A stretch of 64,000 bases of DNA from Erpobdella octoculata (GCA_963978895.1 OZ022239.1:9316804-9380803); one strand, 5' to 3'. Positions 25,561-38,113 are shown, counted from the stretch's first letter. Notes: a model not told the origin generated them from the sequence alone. A program made the numbers and translations.

Positions 25561-28461
25561 TTGATGAAATCTCTAAAGAGTTGCAATTGTCTTCATGCAA
25601 CTGTGAGGAGTGTCCACGTGATAGAACAGAATGTCTAAATTTGTATGTTGTTGTGGTTAATCATATGCTTCGTCATGATCATCATAAGTGAGTATATTTT
25701 ATTTTTGAGAAGTTTTATAGTAATTCATGATTTTTAATGCTTAAAAAGCAAAGTGTAAACAGGAAAATTAAGATATGTTTAGGCATACCTCGTCAAAAAT
25801 GATGGATATTTTAAATTCAACATATATAATCCAGCATAGTGTTTAATGTAATCAGCTAATAAAAACTCCTGTAATAATCCTGAGTAAAACTTATTTGATT
25901 TTTAGGACAGTGTACAATTGTGTAATCACTTTTATTATATGCATGCACGCACTAAATTTATCATCAGATGACTGTTGCATTATTCGGAATCGCAAACATA
26001 CATACAATCATCGGAAGTTATGCGTGTTGATTATTATATCTACACTAGAGATAGCCCGACAAAAATGAGGGATTTTTTTAATCTCATATTATTTTGCCAC
26101 CTTTTTTATCTTTGGGACTGACCGTATACAATTGGGTAGTAACTTTTATTATAAACGCTCATGCTCTAATTTTATCAACGGCTGACCACCATACATACAT
26201 ACATACAGCCTTCAGAAATTAAGTATGTTGATTTATGATTTATACAGTTATAACCCACCAAAATGACGGAGATTAATTAGTGATAATTGCAGCAACACCT
26301 AACAACATAATGTGAATTTTTAACACGCATACAGAAAATTTGGATATTTATGTTGCTAACATTTTGCTGACAAAATTTCATATTTGTCACACAAAAGGAG
26401 CATTTAAAAGCAAAAATTCTTTCTTGTGCCTCTGCCAGATTGAGTGCCATCTTTTATTTTTTCTTTTCAGAAAAAATAAAAGTGCTCAACTGATCCATGC
26501 AAAGCAGTTGGCTACTAAATTGTACAATGAATTACCAGAAGCAAAGTGTGAAATTGGTGCTCTGTTGTTTTATCCAGTACAAGATAAAGTGGTATGTTTT
26601 TTTCTTTAAAAGTATTATAATCAAAAATTTTATTTTACAGCATCAATTTTTAGAAAAGAATGAATTGTTTTATTGTGTAGTTATTAATTAGGAACTAAAT
26701 GAACTTCGCTTCGGTCCAAAGTTTAGACATTCAGAACTAATCGGACTTCAAACTGTGGCCGAAGCCAAATAATGAAACATTCAGCTCATATGACTTGATT
26801 TATTTATATAAGAACCTTTCAGAATCATCTTAAACTTGTTGAATTCACTATTAATTTATGTCATTTAGTGTGATAAAAAAAACAAGGTTGTATTAGTTGT
26901 TTAATTTTATCTCCTGCCTGAGTACCCACCAAAATCGTAATAGGTCAAGTACAACATTGAGCATAGTCGTGCATAGGATCCATATGATATCCTCTAGGTG
27001 GAGTTTTAATAAATCAGTAAACGAGATTGGCTGAAGTGTGTCTGGTAAAGGAATGAATAAATGAAAGATGACAATGCTGACAGTAGCACAAACGAGCCAA
27101 CCCCTTTTGTTTGTTTATTGTTATAGGCAGTACATAATAGAATTATTATTATAGGCGGTACATAATAGAAGCATGTAGTCCGCGGCACTCGCTTCCAAAA
27201 GATCCAATCAAATATTGAAAAGCCCGCAGTATACTTATCAACAGCTTGCCTTGGCTACCAAAACATTCTGTGGCGCACCTCCTTTCATCGTAGATAGTAA
27301 GAGAACATTCAGTTCAATGACCATGATGTAACTGTACACCAGCCAAAATTGAAATGTTGTTGCTCCTAACTAAGAATCTCGAAGTAGTCAATTGTGACTA
27401 GTAATAAGATACTATTTACTCTATCAATCTATTTACTTCTATCTAGATTTATATATTTATTTTTTTTATCAGTTGTACATTCATAGTAATAATTGTTTTA
27501 TTTGATTTTTTCAATATCTTATTTAATGTTTTTACATGTTTGTTAAATTTTTGCCGGCGCGATTATTTGGCTTCGGCCGAAGTTGTTCGGAAATATTCAG
27601 ACTTTGGCAAAAACTACATTTCGTTTAGTTCCTAGTAGTTATGCTGTCAGTATCTATGTTGTCGAGTACCTGCATTTGGAACTTCACTATGTTTGTAAGT
27701 GCTGGTGGCACTGCGAAAAACTGGTCATTCGCATGCAACAGTCTTGCACAATTTTTTTTAGGAAATTCTATTTTATCACTAATAAAACACATTAAATATA
27801 CAAATTATATATGCTTTCTCAATCAATTTAAAAATAAACTGTTACAAATGCCATGTATTTGTATTTTTCAGTTTTATACAATAACTGGAAAACTGACTAA
27901 AGAGAAACTAACGGATGATCTAGTTGGAGATATATCTATGACAAACAGTCATAAAATATTTTCTGGACCTGCTAGTGGCTTGCTGTCTGTTATAAAGGAT
28001 TTCAGGTTTTATAAACATTTTACTTTGTAGATTTATTCTATGCACATCACCCAATAAGTTTTATAATTCGACTACAAATGTTATAGTTACAAATGTATCA
28101 TCTGTTATAATAATTTGCTAAAGTTTGTCTGTAACTCAAAATAATTTTGATACCACTGCACTGATTTTTAGTTTATTAATCAAATTTTGCTTACTTACTG
28201 GATTACAATAGTCGCCCTTGAGCTGCTTACCATGCGTTCAATGCATTACCACCGGTATAAGATTTTATTAAAAATATAAATTCTAAATTTTCTAGATCAG
28301 CATATTATGGCACATACAGAGAAATTATTCATATAGAAAAACCAAATCATCTGCCGAGATTTTTGCCATTGGTGTACAGCAAATCTACTGAAATTTTGAA
28401 GAACCTTTGGTTGATCAGTGCACTTTTGTTTTCCAATAGTGTCTTTAGTTATTTTTTTTGA
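25561..28461 (+). CDS. Unrecognised protein with C-terminal hydrophobic segment, last four exons
   Basis: Exons 25561-25687, 26471-26591, 27872-28005 and 28296-28461 (TGA) have clean AG/GT borders and join in phase to about 181 residues. The 5' exons were not found. Visible features: a cysteine cluster SSCNCEECPRDRTEC near the start, a helical segment SAQLIHAKQLATKLYNELPE, mixed strands (EIGALLFYPVQDKVFYTITG), and a C-terminal hydrophobic run NLWLISALLFSNSVFSYFF. The last ends the protein and could act as a tail anchor. I cannot name the family. Phase-compatible, stop-free exons with consensus splice sites argue for a real host gene. An AATAAA at 28709 is a likely poly(A) signal. The gene converges on NT5DC1 with about 385 bp between stop codons. 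A degraded hAT sits in the intron at 26690-27633. Confidence 0.75.
26690..27633 (+). mobile_element. Degraded hAT-like element in an intron
   Basis: The ends AGGAACTAAATGAACTTCGC and, inverted at the right, AGGAACTAAACGAAATGTAG form an imperfect terminal inverted repeat. GTAGTTAT occurs just outside both ends, offset by four bases on the left, and may be the 8-bp duplication. Inside, 27230-27390 reads in pieces like a hAT C-terminal region (YQQLALATK, KRTFSSM, KCCCS..LRIS). It lies between exons 2 and 3 of the unrecognised gene. Confidence 0.6.
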
Positions 28462-28845
28462 TAGTGCTATGGATTGATTAAAATTATAGTATAGTTTGTT
28501 TGCTTAAGAATCCTCGAATGTGAAAAACAATGTCATTTTTTGGTTGCCTTTGCTGTTTTTCTATATTAAATCAGGTTTAGTAACAGATAATCCTGCATAT
28601 AATTAAAGTGAGTGGTTTTCATGTATAAATTATGCATCTAATTATAGGTTATATGGTGACTTGAGGAACCATATCTCTGTTTCTTTTTATTTGTGCAACT
28701 CAGGAGAAAATAAACATTTAGATTTATATTTTATTTTTTGAAATAAAAGATTGTTGTCAATCATTTTCATTGTGTCAACAGCAACAATTTGGTGAACACG
28801 ATGAATAAATTACTTACATGAATGTTCCTTATTTCAACAAAAAAT

Positions 28846-31800
28846 TTAGCACAACCGTTGTAAAACGTGTGGTGTGAACGGATGGAAACCTGAGAGAGAG
28901 GAATCTTCTGTTGGGTTGAATGTTGTAAACTTGTGACCAAGTGGGAAGTCTGCAACGTTAAAATTATATACATAGACTACATTCTATTATTTTAACCTCA
29001 TTTGAAAACGAAGCATACCTAATAAGAATTGAAGGTTTGGTATGGCAATGTCAGCATGTCTTTGAATGGTATAGTGTATAAGGGTTTGAACTTTTGATGG
29101 TTTGGCATTCTCATAAATTCCATCGGCAAGTACTGACCCCCACGGCATCGAATGGCTGTCTTCAGGATCACATGGCTAATAAAAATTAATTTGTTGTATC
29201 AGTCCTATGTAACTTTAGCAAGAGTTTTAAAATAAGTTTATATTGAAATTGAGTGATGGTTGGTTATTTTTAATGTCCCATATGGTAAATACAAAAACAT
29301 TGTCAAATAAAAAGTCAAAGACAGCACTGCAGTTAAACTAATAATAGGAACGTTAAACAGTAAGCTCAAATGGATATTGAGTAACAACAGAGCTTGAAAT
29401 TTCTTTAAAAAAACAAAGTTTCTTTAAAAAAAGCATTTGTAATTGAAAATATTGTGGAAACTACATATGAACATATGTTTATACTAATGCATACAATAAT
29501 CTGCATATGCCCTGAATACCCACTAATAAAGGGGTAGGTGGTAAAGGAAAGGTCCATAAGAGTTTGTTTTTTTAAAATAATCTACTGGCAACACGGAAAT
29601 AGTGATGATGCACTTTTTCCTCCAAAAATAACTGATGACCGAGGGGAAGTACATGTACATCTTTTTATCAATTTTAAAAACCTCTGCACTTTTGCCTCTA
29701 AATTCATATTTCTTACCACATTTTCAAAAGCACAGATTCATAATTTGGGAAGCATGGATTTTCAAACGGCAAGCAACATCTGTGCCTGGAGGCGCGTTAT
29801 TTTAGGCCCTGCTTTCATTTCATTTCAGTTTGACAATTTTTAATGTGGCGTAAATCAGCAGGCTTCTAGGCCATGTAATATGTACCCATCAAAAGCAATT
29901 TTCAGGTTCTGGCATCACAATATAAATAGCCATTTATGTTAATGACAGTGAGCACACTCATCTCAATATCACTATCTGTCTAAAAATGTGAAAAAACCCA
30001 TAATAAGACTTTATTGAATATTAATTTATATTAAATATATCTTGTTGAAGCTGGCTAGTTTCAGCTCTAACAGTCATATTTTTATAATATAGCTCATAAA
30101 ATGTTACTAAATATTTTCAGCCACAAGCTGCACTGCCACTAATGCTTAACACTTGAATAAATATTGTTTCCATTGCGAGGTGTCACTCATATAATCAAAA
30201 TACATATATCAAAAACATGTGCTGAATAACAGAATCAATCTACCTTATTTGATCTATCAATGATTGTGTCATCTATTTCAAAAGCAAAGTCAATAAATCA
30301 CCTCTATCTTGAGGTTGTCAGTTCTAAGTTTATAAAATGGAGTCTCGCATGCCATCTCTTCAAAAATCAGCACGGTGTCCCAATTGGCATAACGTTTCGC
30401 TGGAATGATATCAGAACGTAGACTGTCACCAAAATAGAGAACCTGCACAGAGCAAAATTTTGGAATTTAAAATAAACAAGAATTAATCCCATCTTTGTAT
30501 AACAGAGTAGCACTGCTAGTAACAAAAACCCAACAGAACATTTGTCAGTGCTAGGCTGATTCACTTCCAGTCACATAGCACTTCACAATATTTAATTATC
30601 GCAGAGAAAATACCAAATACTGAGTTATAAACGTCTCAAATGACTTCAATAAAGTTTTAACAAGTTAATAATAAATTTGAGCGATTTTTTGTTTCAAATT
30701 ATTCTATCTTACTTTCGGGTTTGGTTTTCCGGTAATCAGGGATAAATGATGGTTAAACTCTTTGAAATTTCCACCAAGAGACCGTTTGTTTTTTATTAAG
30801 TCAGAAATCACAATCTGCTTGCTGGATGTTTCATCTGAATCAAATTTTTTAATCAAGTTATGATGGAAGAAAGACAGATTATGAATTTGCATAATAACAT
30901 AAATTAGAAAGACAGATTATGAATTTGCATAATAACATAAATTAATGGTAAAAGAAAATAAATCCAATGAACCAAGTTGATAGAACGAATCATCTTTGTA
31001 GAAAAATCTGGGTTTCTCGGCAAGGAATACGCACAATTCAAAATAATTTTCCCAATCTTTTCTGTAAAAAATGGTTCAAATTAGATTGCTTAACAAAAGT
31101 GTTTAATTAATTTTAAATTGCAACTAATTAATCTGCAAAAGATCCATTCAAAAGTTGTCTGCAGGTCCGGCTTAGAGTTTTGATCTATGTTGGCTTGTGT
31201 CAACAATTATTCATTGTTTTAATTTAAAGAAAATTTCACTAAATTAAAGTAAATTAATATTCATTTTCAAATATATATTTAATGTTGATTCAAGAAGAAA
31301 TCGAATAAAAACTGTGGGCTCTTATTTATTGAGCTACATTTATGTAAAATTCCGTTCAAATTGCTCCAGTGGTTCGGATGTGATAAGTGAACGCATACAC
31401 TCATACTGCATTTTATATATATATACTAGTGGGGTACCCGGCGTTGCCCGGGTTTTTTTAGAGGTTTTTCTAATGTTTGTCTCTCGCTCCCATTTCCATC
31501 CCTGCTTGCTCTCCTGCTCTCGGTCGCTTTCCCGCACCTGGTTGCTTTCCTGATCCAGGTCGCTTTCCCGCACCTGGTTGCTTTCCTGATCCAGGTCGCT
31601 TTCTCGCACTCGGTTGTTTTCCTGATCCAAGTCGCTTTCCCGCTCCCGGCCGTTTTCTTGCTCTTGTTTGCTTTCCCGCTCCCGGTCGCTTTCCCGATCC
31701 CAGACGCTTTCCCGCTCTCAGTTGCTTTTTCATACCCCTTGCTTTTCCGTTCCCGTTTCCGCTCATTTTCTAATTCCCGTTTCTGCTTGCTCTCCCACTC

Positions 31801-31922
31801 CACTCATTTTGTGACCAATTTCAATTTTTTTCACTAAAACCTTCCTCCATTGACTCTCAAGCTTGTGTAAAAATTTCATTACGATCGGATGAATGGTGCA
31901 TAAAGGACTTACACACATAATC

Positions 31923-31990
<68 letters not shown>

Positions 31991-34367
31991 TATATATATT
32001 AGGGCTGTTAACAATTAATTTAAATTTAATAGTTAACTTTTGAAAAATTAACAACTAATTAGTAGTTAATTTCGATTAAATCCAAAATTTAAAATTTATA
32101 GTGTTATGAGTAACATTTATTAAACATACTTATCGAAAATCGAAATAACAGTGGAATGTCTCCTTTATATGTCATCTTATAACCAGCTACACAAACAGAC
32201 AAGTTTGTTGACATTATTTGGTCCCAATGATGAGCATGTCTTATTGACAATATAACCAGCTGAGCTGAACAATCGTTCACATGGAACTGAGGTAGCTGGT
32301 ATACACAAAATGGTCTTGTCATCAGAAGAGTTATTGTCATTTTCGATTAATCGTTAAATTTTTTTAATGATTAATCGATTAATTAATAGTTAAATTTAGC
32401 AGCCCTAATATATATTTGTATAAACACAAAATGTTTGTATTTTTTATTAAATGTTTTGTGTCAGAATAATAGCCTTTTTTTTAGTAATTTAGTGGATCAA
32501 GTCTTATTTATCTCTTCGGGATGTGGGTTGGTCGGGTCAACCTTTTTAGATAGGTCGGGTCCACAAAATTTGACCATCGATTGTTCCATAGGATTCACAT
32601 ATGTTTAACCAATATAATTGCTAAATAAATATGGAATTTCAAAATGAGAAGAATAGAAATCAGTATTAACCCTAAAATAAACTGCAAAGTTTCTTCGATC
32701 ATGTCCTGGTAAGCAGATGACAAGATGAACATAGGGCGATTGCTCATCTTCATTCTTATCAACCAATCTCTTAACTTTTCGTTCCATTCTTCCATAAATC
32801 TACCTCTGTCCTTCATCCAGTGTTTGAAGAACCAGCCATCCTTTGCTATAATTGTAAATGCAAGTATTCCAAAATTTTTTTTCTCAAATTTATTACAAAT
32901 TAAATTATTAAAGAGGAAAACCTTTAAATGGTTCAGGAATATAAACATGCTTGATAGCAGGAACAACTTCAGGCCATACATCATAGGATGGAGGTTTACC
33001 ATTGTGCTGAATATTGTCATTATTATTAATAAACAAAAATTATTTTATTTTTGTTTTCTTAGAGTTTGTATATTATAGCATTGCCATTGTTATTAATTTG
33101 ATATTTATTTTGTAGACATTGAAGTTAAAACGATACTTTTGCTACCTGTTCGTCAAGATAATCAATGATTTGTGCACAAAGAAGGCTTGAGGCCATGTCA
33201 AAAAAGTTTTCAAAAACTCTGTATCTACCTTATAAGAAAGAAAATACACATCAATTGTAATATTATCTACCTTATAAGAAAGCCAATACACAACAACTGA
33301 ATTACAATCTGCCTTATAAGAAAGCAAATGCACAACAATTGTAATATTACTTACCTTACAAGAAAGAAATTACACATCAATTTAATATTTTTTACCTTAT
33401 AAGAAAGTAAATACACAACGATTGTAATATTAACATCAAACACTCTGTATCTACCTTATTACAATTGTTATATTAAAAAAACTTGCAAAAATTATAATAA
33501 ATAAGAATTTTCATATTTGCAATGAGCCAATAATTTTGAAACATAATTAAAAACAAATTTATGAAGATGTCTATATAATCAAAATAATTAAATGAATATT
33601 TTATATTAAATGACTTAAACTTTAAATGCCTTTGCTAAAAGAGAACAAAAAAAACTGAAAACAAAAACCAACTTCCAATGTTAGTCATCGTGACACAGAG
33701 TTCTTCACAATGTGGCCACACTTTACCACAATACTCCGATTTTGACAGTGGCTTTGTCCCGTGGAAGGCTCTATAAAATTATATCACATACAATTTAAAA
33801 AAGATATTTTTGAATATAATTTTGAAACAGTCATGTAGTCTAAATGAAAAAAATATTTTTTTTTATAAGTACTCTACCTTAGAATAATACCATTATGACT
33901 AAGCTTCATGAAGTTCCCTGTTTCCAGATCTAAAACAATGCCACGTGAGCTGAACAAAACAAAATGTTAAATAAGTGATATTCAACTGCAAGCACTCTGT
34001 AAAAAAATCAGGCAAATGCTAAAAAATAAATATATTAATAATTAATCTTTATTTTTTGACTTCCTTAGAACAAAACTGAGCACATACATAAATGCCATAA
34101 TTACCAAAAACTTGGATTGAAGCAAAACAATTCCTTTTTGTATCCTTTTTTCTCTACTAAATAATTAGCCATAGCTTCATAGGAGTCCTGCAATAAAAAT
34201 GTTCATAGTTTTGCATAAAACCTTGTACTACAAAGAAAACATTAAATTATATCCACCTTGAACAAATGGTACAGATGATATTGAGCCAATGTGTGATCAC
34301 AGTCAAAGCCCACAACATCATAGTCAGCAAAACATATAGACTTTGTTCTATTTCTATCCATATCCAT
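28846..34367 (-). CDS. NT5DC1: 5'-nucleotidase domain-containing protein 1 (HAD family)
   Basis: Twelve exons: 34367-34257, 34187-34105, 33949-33878, 33770-33673, 33228-33146, 33006-32922, 32845-32671, 31061-30973, 30834-30713, 30442-30302, 29175-29019 and 28949-28846. They join in phase to 1320 nt, 439 residues; the vertebrate protein has about 455. HAD motif I is DVVGFDCDHTL (Asp22 and Asp24, the nucleophile and acid/base positions). The acidic motif is VLYFGDSLRSDIIPAKRYAN. Other matched blocks are VEKKGYKKEL, GIVLDLETGNFMKLSHNG, ITGKPNPK, PWGSVLADG and FPLGHKFTTFNP. The family resembles cytosolic purine 5'-nucleotidase but its substrate is not established. The first coding exon is open upstream of the chosen ATG (GALLNN), so the true start could be in an earlier exon. 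The acceptor of the fifth exon lies at the edge of a 42-bp tandem repeat. The intron at 31062-32670 hosts a Helitron-like copy and a hAT remnant. Confidence 0.93.
31425..31925 (-). mobile_element. Helitron-like H family, copy 1 (best 3' end), in NT5DC1 intron
   Basis: Read on the minus strand the element ends in a CCCGGGCAACGCCGGGT hairpin about ten bases before CTAGT. Inside that lie CTCTAAAAAAACC, a tract of CGGGAAAGCGACC-like units (31480-31790) and a conserved block ending in CATTCATCCGATCGTAATGA (31875-31900). A TA tract follows. A 3' hairpin followed by CTAG is the hallmark of Helitron-type ends; the transposase is absent. Open frames through the GC-rich tract (Arg/Glu/Lys/Ser-rich or Pro/Arg-rich) are products of the repeat. 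Confidence 0.6.
31926..31999. repeat. TA microsatellite
   Basis: A long TA run lies between the Helitron-like copy and the hAT remnant at 32000. Confidence 0.95.
32000..32407 (-). mobile_element. Short hAT remnant in NT5DC1 intron
   Basis: TAGGGCTGTTAACAATTAA at 32000 and TTTAGCAGCCCTA ending at 32407 are inverted ends, both set in TA repeats. The minus strand at about 32330-32190 reads ATSVPCERLFSSAGYIVNKT then NNVNKLVCL, the hATC dimerisation signature of ZBED-type hAT transposases. Only about 400 bp remain. Confidence 0.75.
33221..33470 (-). repeat. About 42-bp tandem repeat carrying copies of the NT5DC1 exon-5 splice acceptor
   Basis: ACCTTATAAGAAAG or close variants begin at about 33227, 33268, 33311, 33353 and 33394, and a truncated one at 33453. 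They are separated by AATACACAACAATTGTAATATT-like spacers. Read on the minus strand each is CTTTCTTATAAG/GT, a candidate 3' splice site. The copy at 33227 is the acceptor used in the gene model. The last copy also repeats CTCTGTATCTACC from the exon edge. Confidence 0.8.
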
Positions 34368-35453
34368 GTTATTCAACAAAGCACCTCCTGTGATCATAAA
34401 ATTGTTTGATAAATTGGACCATAATGAACCGAGTCATAAATAATATTTTAAAATGGTTTAGAGGACAAAAGCACTAAAGTCGAATTTAGTAAATGACTTT
34501 GCAATAAACTTGTTATACATTTAATTTATATTTATCTATTTAACTTTATAAATTGTATAATCATAATGTATATTGGATATGCTAAGTATAAACCGAGTTC
34601 ACTCACTCACAGTAGTAAAAGTAGAAAATTATGCAGTTATAATATTTCTATAGATAATATATCGAACGTCACTTTACTTATTGTAATACCTGTGAGAAGA
34701 AAATCAAACTTGACTTAATTATTTTAACCTTTGAACTGCCAACTGTCGGTGACACCTCTTTTTTCGAAATCGAAATTACATTATTTTGGGTTTTTGAGAC
34801 TACAGAAAAAACTCACTACTAAACGTTGAAAAGTTGAAGACTGTTTGAAAAACCCCAAAATTATAAACTTTTGCAAATTGAAATTTTACATTTCTAATAT
34901 TTTTTCGACCTGTCAAACGTAAGCCCGTTCTGCTCAACGACAACCTAGCGAATACTGAGAGCATGAAGACAAATCTAATTGAACTTTACTTTTAAAAACG
35001 TTTACAAAAACACGCGGGTTCGTCTTCCTAGTTGGTAGGTAGTCCTAAATTCTACAACATGGAAAACGCACGCATAGACTTCTTTCCGTTATTGTATAGC
35101 CGACCCATTTTTTATTTTAATTTATTCTGATACATTGTTAGCAAATTCGGAAACTTCAAGATATTTTTGGAGTTGGAAATCAGTGGCGGATTTAAGGGAA
35201 GGGGAGTTTTGGTTCACAATTTTTATTTATATAATCGGTAAGCTACTTTTCCAAAACTCTATAGAATTAATAACATAAACTGAAAGGTTGCATAATACAT
35301 TTTTGTACAGAAAAAATAATAAAATTTTTGTTTTTAAAGGCTAGGAATTAGACAGCTTTCCCTTGCATTTTAATTTTTTTAAATATTCACAAGCTTAATG
35401 AAATACATGCTGAAAAGCTTAAATCTTTTTTTTTAAACTGATAATATACCATT
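34368..35453. other. Region upstream of NT5DC1 with no recognised gene
   Basis: The NT5DC1 leader and promoter presumably lie here. CCTTTGAACTGCCAACTGTC after TTAA near 34728 looks like a piggyBac-type end, but no partner end was found. CAGTGGCGGATTTAAGGGAAG near 35182 looks like another DNA-transposon end. Confidence 0.4.
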
Positions 35454-35462
35454 ACCTTGTAT

Positions 35463-36269
35463 GGTACCAGGACGTTTCACCCGAAAGACATTTTACCCGA
35501 ATATAAGACGCTTCACCCGAAAGACGTTTCAGCCAATAAACCTTTCACCCGAAGATAAAACGTTTTAACTAAAAATAAAATATTACATTTTCATTAAAAA
35601 CAATCATTCCAGAATCCGAAATAATGATATGCCAACTAGCAGTTTATAAAATAAAGTAAGTCAACTTTAACGTATCTCAAGTCTCAATTTATCTACTACT
35701 CCTTCCGTAATAGTCCTATGCCAAACTAGCAGTTTATAAAATTAAGTCAGCCAACTATAACATCACAAGTCTTAACTTATTTACTACACCTTCCGTAATG
35801 GTCATATGCTCAACAGACTGTTGGTGGTTATGACTTGACAACTAGCAGTTTAAAAAATGAGACCAGCCAACTGTAGCGGCTCTAATATCTTCTACTCCTT
35901 CCTTAATGGTTATATGGTTGGCCGACATTTGGTGATTACGTCTTGCCAACTACAGCAGTTTATAAAATGAGATATATAATGGTCATAAGCTTGGCTTTGT
36001 GCAATAGTTTAAACTGCAAGCCGCATTTTCACTCGATTATAATATAATAAACTTGTTATTATGTTATAAAGTCACGGGCTTTCTTTGAAAAGACCAAGGA
36101 TATCTTGATATAACAACTGGATCCACAACCTACTCTAGTAGGCCAAAACAATTTAGCCAATTACGTCATAGTTACATCAATATTTTTAGAAGTATGATAT
36201 AACTATTGACGTTTTTCGGGTGAAATGTCTTTCGGGTGAATCGTCTTTCTTGTGAAACGTCATAGATTC
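35463..36269. mobile_element. DNA transposon with 9-bp duplication and iterated CACCCGAAAGACGTTT motifs
   Basis: ACCTTGTAT occurs at 35454-35462 and 36270-36278. The ends read GGTACCAGGACGTTTCACCC on the left and, inverted, GAATCTATGACGTTTCAC on the right. CACCCGAAAGAC is repeated several times just inside each end (35475-35565 and 36205-36255). A 9-bp duplication fits Mutator-like elements, but with no transposase the superfamily is a guess. The interior has four irregular tandem units of about 90-115 bp, each with CAACTAGCAGTTTATAAAAT (from 35632, 35721, 35837 and 35946). Confidence 0.7.
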
Positions 36270-36424
36270 ACCTTGTATTGCCAACTAACTTTGACAAGAA
36301 AATAAGGTTATATAGAAGCGGATGTGAGATTCTCAAACAAAGTCAAATCCCAAACAAGTCACCATCAAAAGTATTTTGCTGGATGCAGCTTAGTATTAAA
36401 ACATTTTAAGCTGTTTTAAAATTA

Positions 36425-36725
36425 AAAAAGTAAAGGAAAAAGGATTTTTCAACACACACTTTTATTTCCAATACCCTCAATTTAGAAATACGAAAGATAT
36501 TCAAATTAAGTTTTAGGTTTCTTTGTGAATACCACAATATTTATTTAAAAAATTATGTTGAAATCAATTGAATCATGTATTGTCATTCAATATAAAGCTA
36601 TGCTGAAAGTTTCAGCTTCCTAGCTAGTCAAAAAGATGGTTAAATTTTACTTGCATGATTTGCGTACAGAGAAACACACCCACAAACCAATAGAGAATAG
36701 ATAGAAGTTGAATAAAAGTCTGTAA
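36425..36725 (-). repeat. R1 repeat, copy 3 (unexpanded form)
   Basis: This is the reverse complement of the R1 text at 1-181 and 510-600, with a single diverged monomer (about 36515-36545, GAATACCACAATATTTATTT) where copy 1 has twelve 25-bp units. It is the most complete uninterrupted copy, about 300 bp. Confidence 0.75.
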
Positions 36726-37495
36726 TTTATTAAAAAAACTAAAATTTGGTTTAAAAAAGCAAACAAATGCACGAGAAAAACGAGGAAAATGCATTATATG
36801 TGACCTTTTCGCTTATGCTAACAATTTTATATGGCAAATGGCAATAATAAAATTTTGCATAAAGTTGTATAAAGTTATTTACTATAAACTCTACATCAAA
36901 ATGAAAAAGCTTTTTGGAAGAAGAAACGGGGGGAGGGGGCGAGCCGCGGACGCCGTCTTAAATCGGCCACTTTGGTGTGAAGAGCTAGGGGAGATGGGGA
37001 TACTTGATCTCTGGGCACATCAATCTTTTGGCAATAACGTAATTATTTCTAAATAAAAATGCATTGCATAATGCAATGCATAATTTTTTGTGGTCTTTAA
37101 TCGTTTCTGTTCTATTTTTAGTCCTATTTTCTTTTCAACAATCCGCCTTGAAAGTTGAAAAATACGAAAGTTTGTTTTGTGACCGGAGAAAAGTAAATCA
37201 CAACAGTTGAGTTTCTGTAATTACAAATTAGATAAATATTTTTTGGGGAAAATTAATTTTACATTGTGTAAACGTATGTCTAAGGATTATTTTGTTGCAT
37301 ATTTGAATTCTCAAGCAACATTTATTGATGAGATATCACCATTTATAGTATGCTCCATTTTATGGGGGTTCTTTGATCCTTACCAATATGGGGTACGTTG
37401 TAGAGGTGTGCGCGGGGACGACTTTTCGAGGAAAATGAGAAAATTATTGAGGAAAATGTGTATAGAAAGAACAAAAAAGTGGGTTGAAACTCAAA

Positions 37496-37670
<175 letters not shown>

Positions 37671-37732
37671 TAACTGTAACTGAAATATTTATACGATGGT
37701 GGAAATGACAAAGAAGTCGATATATATATATA

Positions 37733-37775
37733 GTGTGGCTCAGTTGGTAAGAGCGCTTGCATTCAAACATCAAGT
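37733..37775 (+). repeat. tRNA-like SINE head fragment
   Basis: GTGTGGCTCAGTTGGTAAGA followed by GCGCTTGCATTC matches the 5' third of a tRNA, with a box A of Pol III promoters (TGGCTCAGTTGG). No box B or 3' half follows, so this is not a tRNA gene. It is most likely a truncated tRNA-derived SINE next to the TA tract. Confidence 0.55.
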
Positions 37776-38056
37776 GAAACTTATAAAAACGTATTAAAAA
37801 GGACGACAACACATTATTCCAAAATAATTTCTTTCATAAATTTGAAAAAGATACGACTAAATTTTCTTTTTATTTAAAAAACATTGCTATTAACATTACC
37901 AATACTTTAAACAATACCTTTTTTAAACTCGAACGATTTTCATAGAAAATCATTTTATTTGAAAGCTTGCATTGAATGTAATTTGTTCATAAAGATATAT
38001 AACACATATTACTATAAAATAATATAATATTTAAAAAATTTTTTTTTAAACAACGC

Positions 38057-38113
38057 TTGTCCGATAAACAAAGTTAAGCAACGTCGAGCTCTGTTAGTAC
38101 TTCGATGGGTGAC
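38057..38113 (+). repeat. 5S rRNA-derived fragment inside a repeat
   Basis: TGTCCGATAAACAAAGTTAA then GCAACGTCGAGC, then TTAGTACTTCGATGGGTGAC, follows animal 5S rRNA from its middle through the internal control region, with a few changes. The text leaves 5S on both sides and continues with GTTAAATACATTAATCCG, shared with the repeat at 58858. So it is a 5S-derived part of a dispersed repeat, not a 5S gene. Confidence 0.75.

Noticed and set aside
31426..31803. Arg/Lys/Gly/Ser-rich frames, and similar ones at 42.8-43.1, 43.8-44.2 and 47.6-48.3 kb
   Set aside because: They translate the CGGGAA/AGCGAC array of the Helitron-like family in several frames. The composition is repeat-driven.
34728..34930. 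piggyBac element starting TTAACCTTTGAACTGCCAAC
   Set aside because: One possible end only; no matching inverted end with TTAA was found nearby.
37733..37790. tRNA gene
   Set aside because: Only the 5' third resembles a tRNA; there is no T-arm, box B or acceptor pairing.
38057..38113. 5S rRNA gene
   Set aside because: Only about half of 5S is present and both flanks belong to a repeat.
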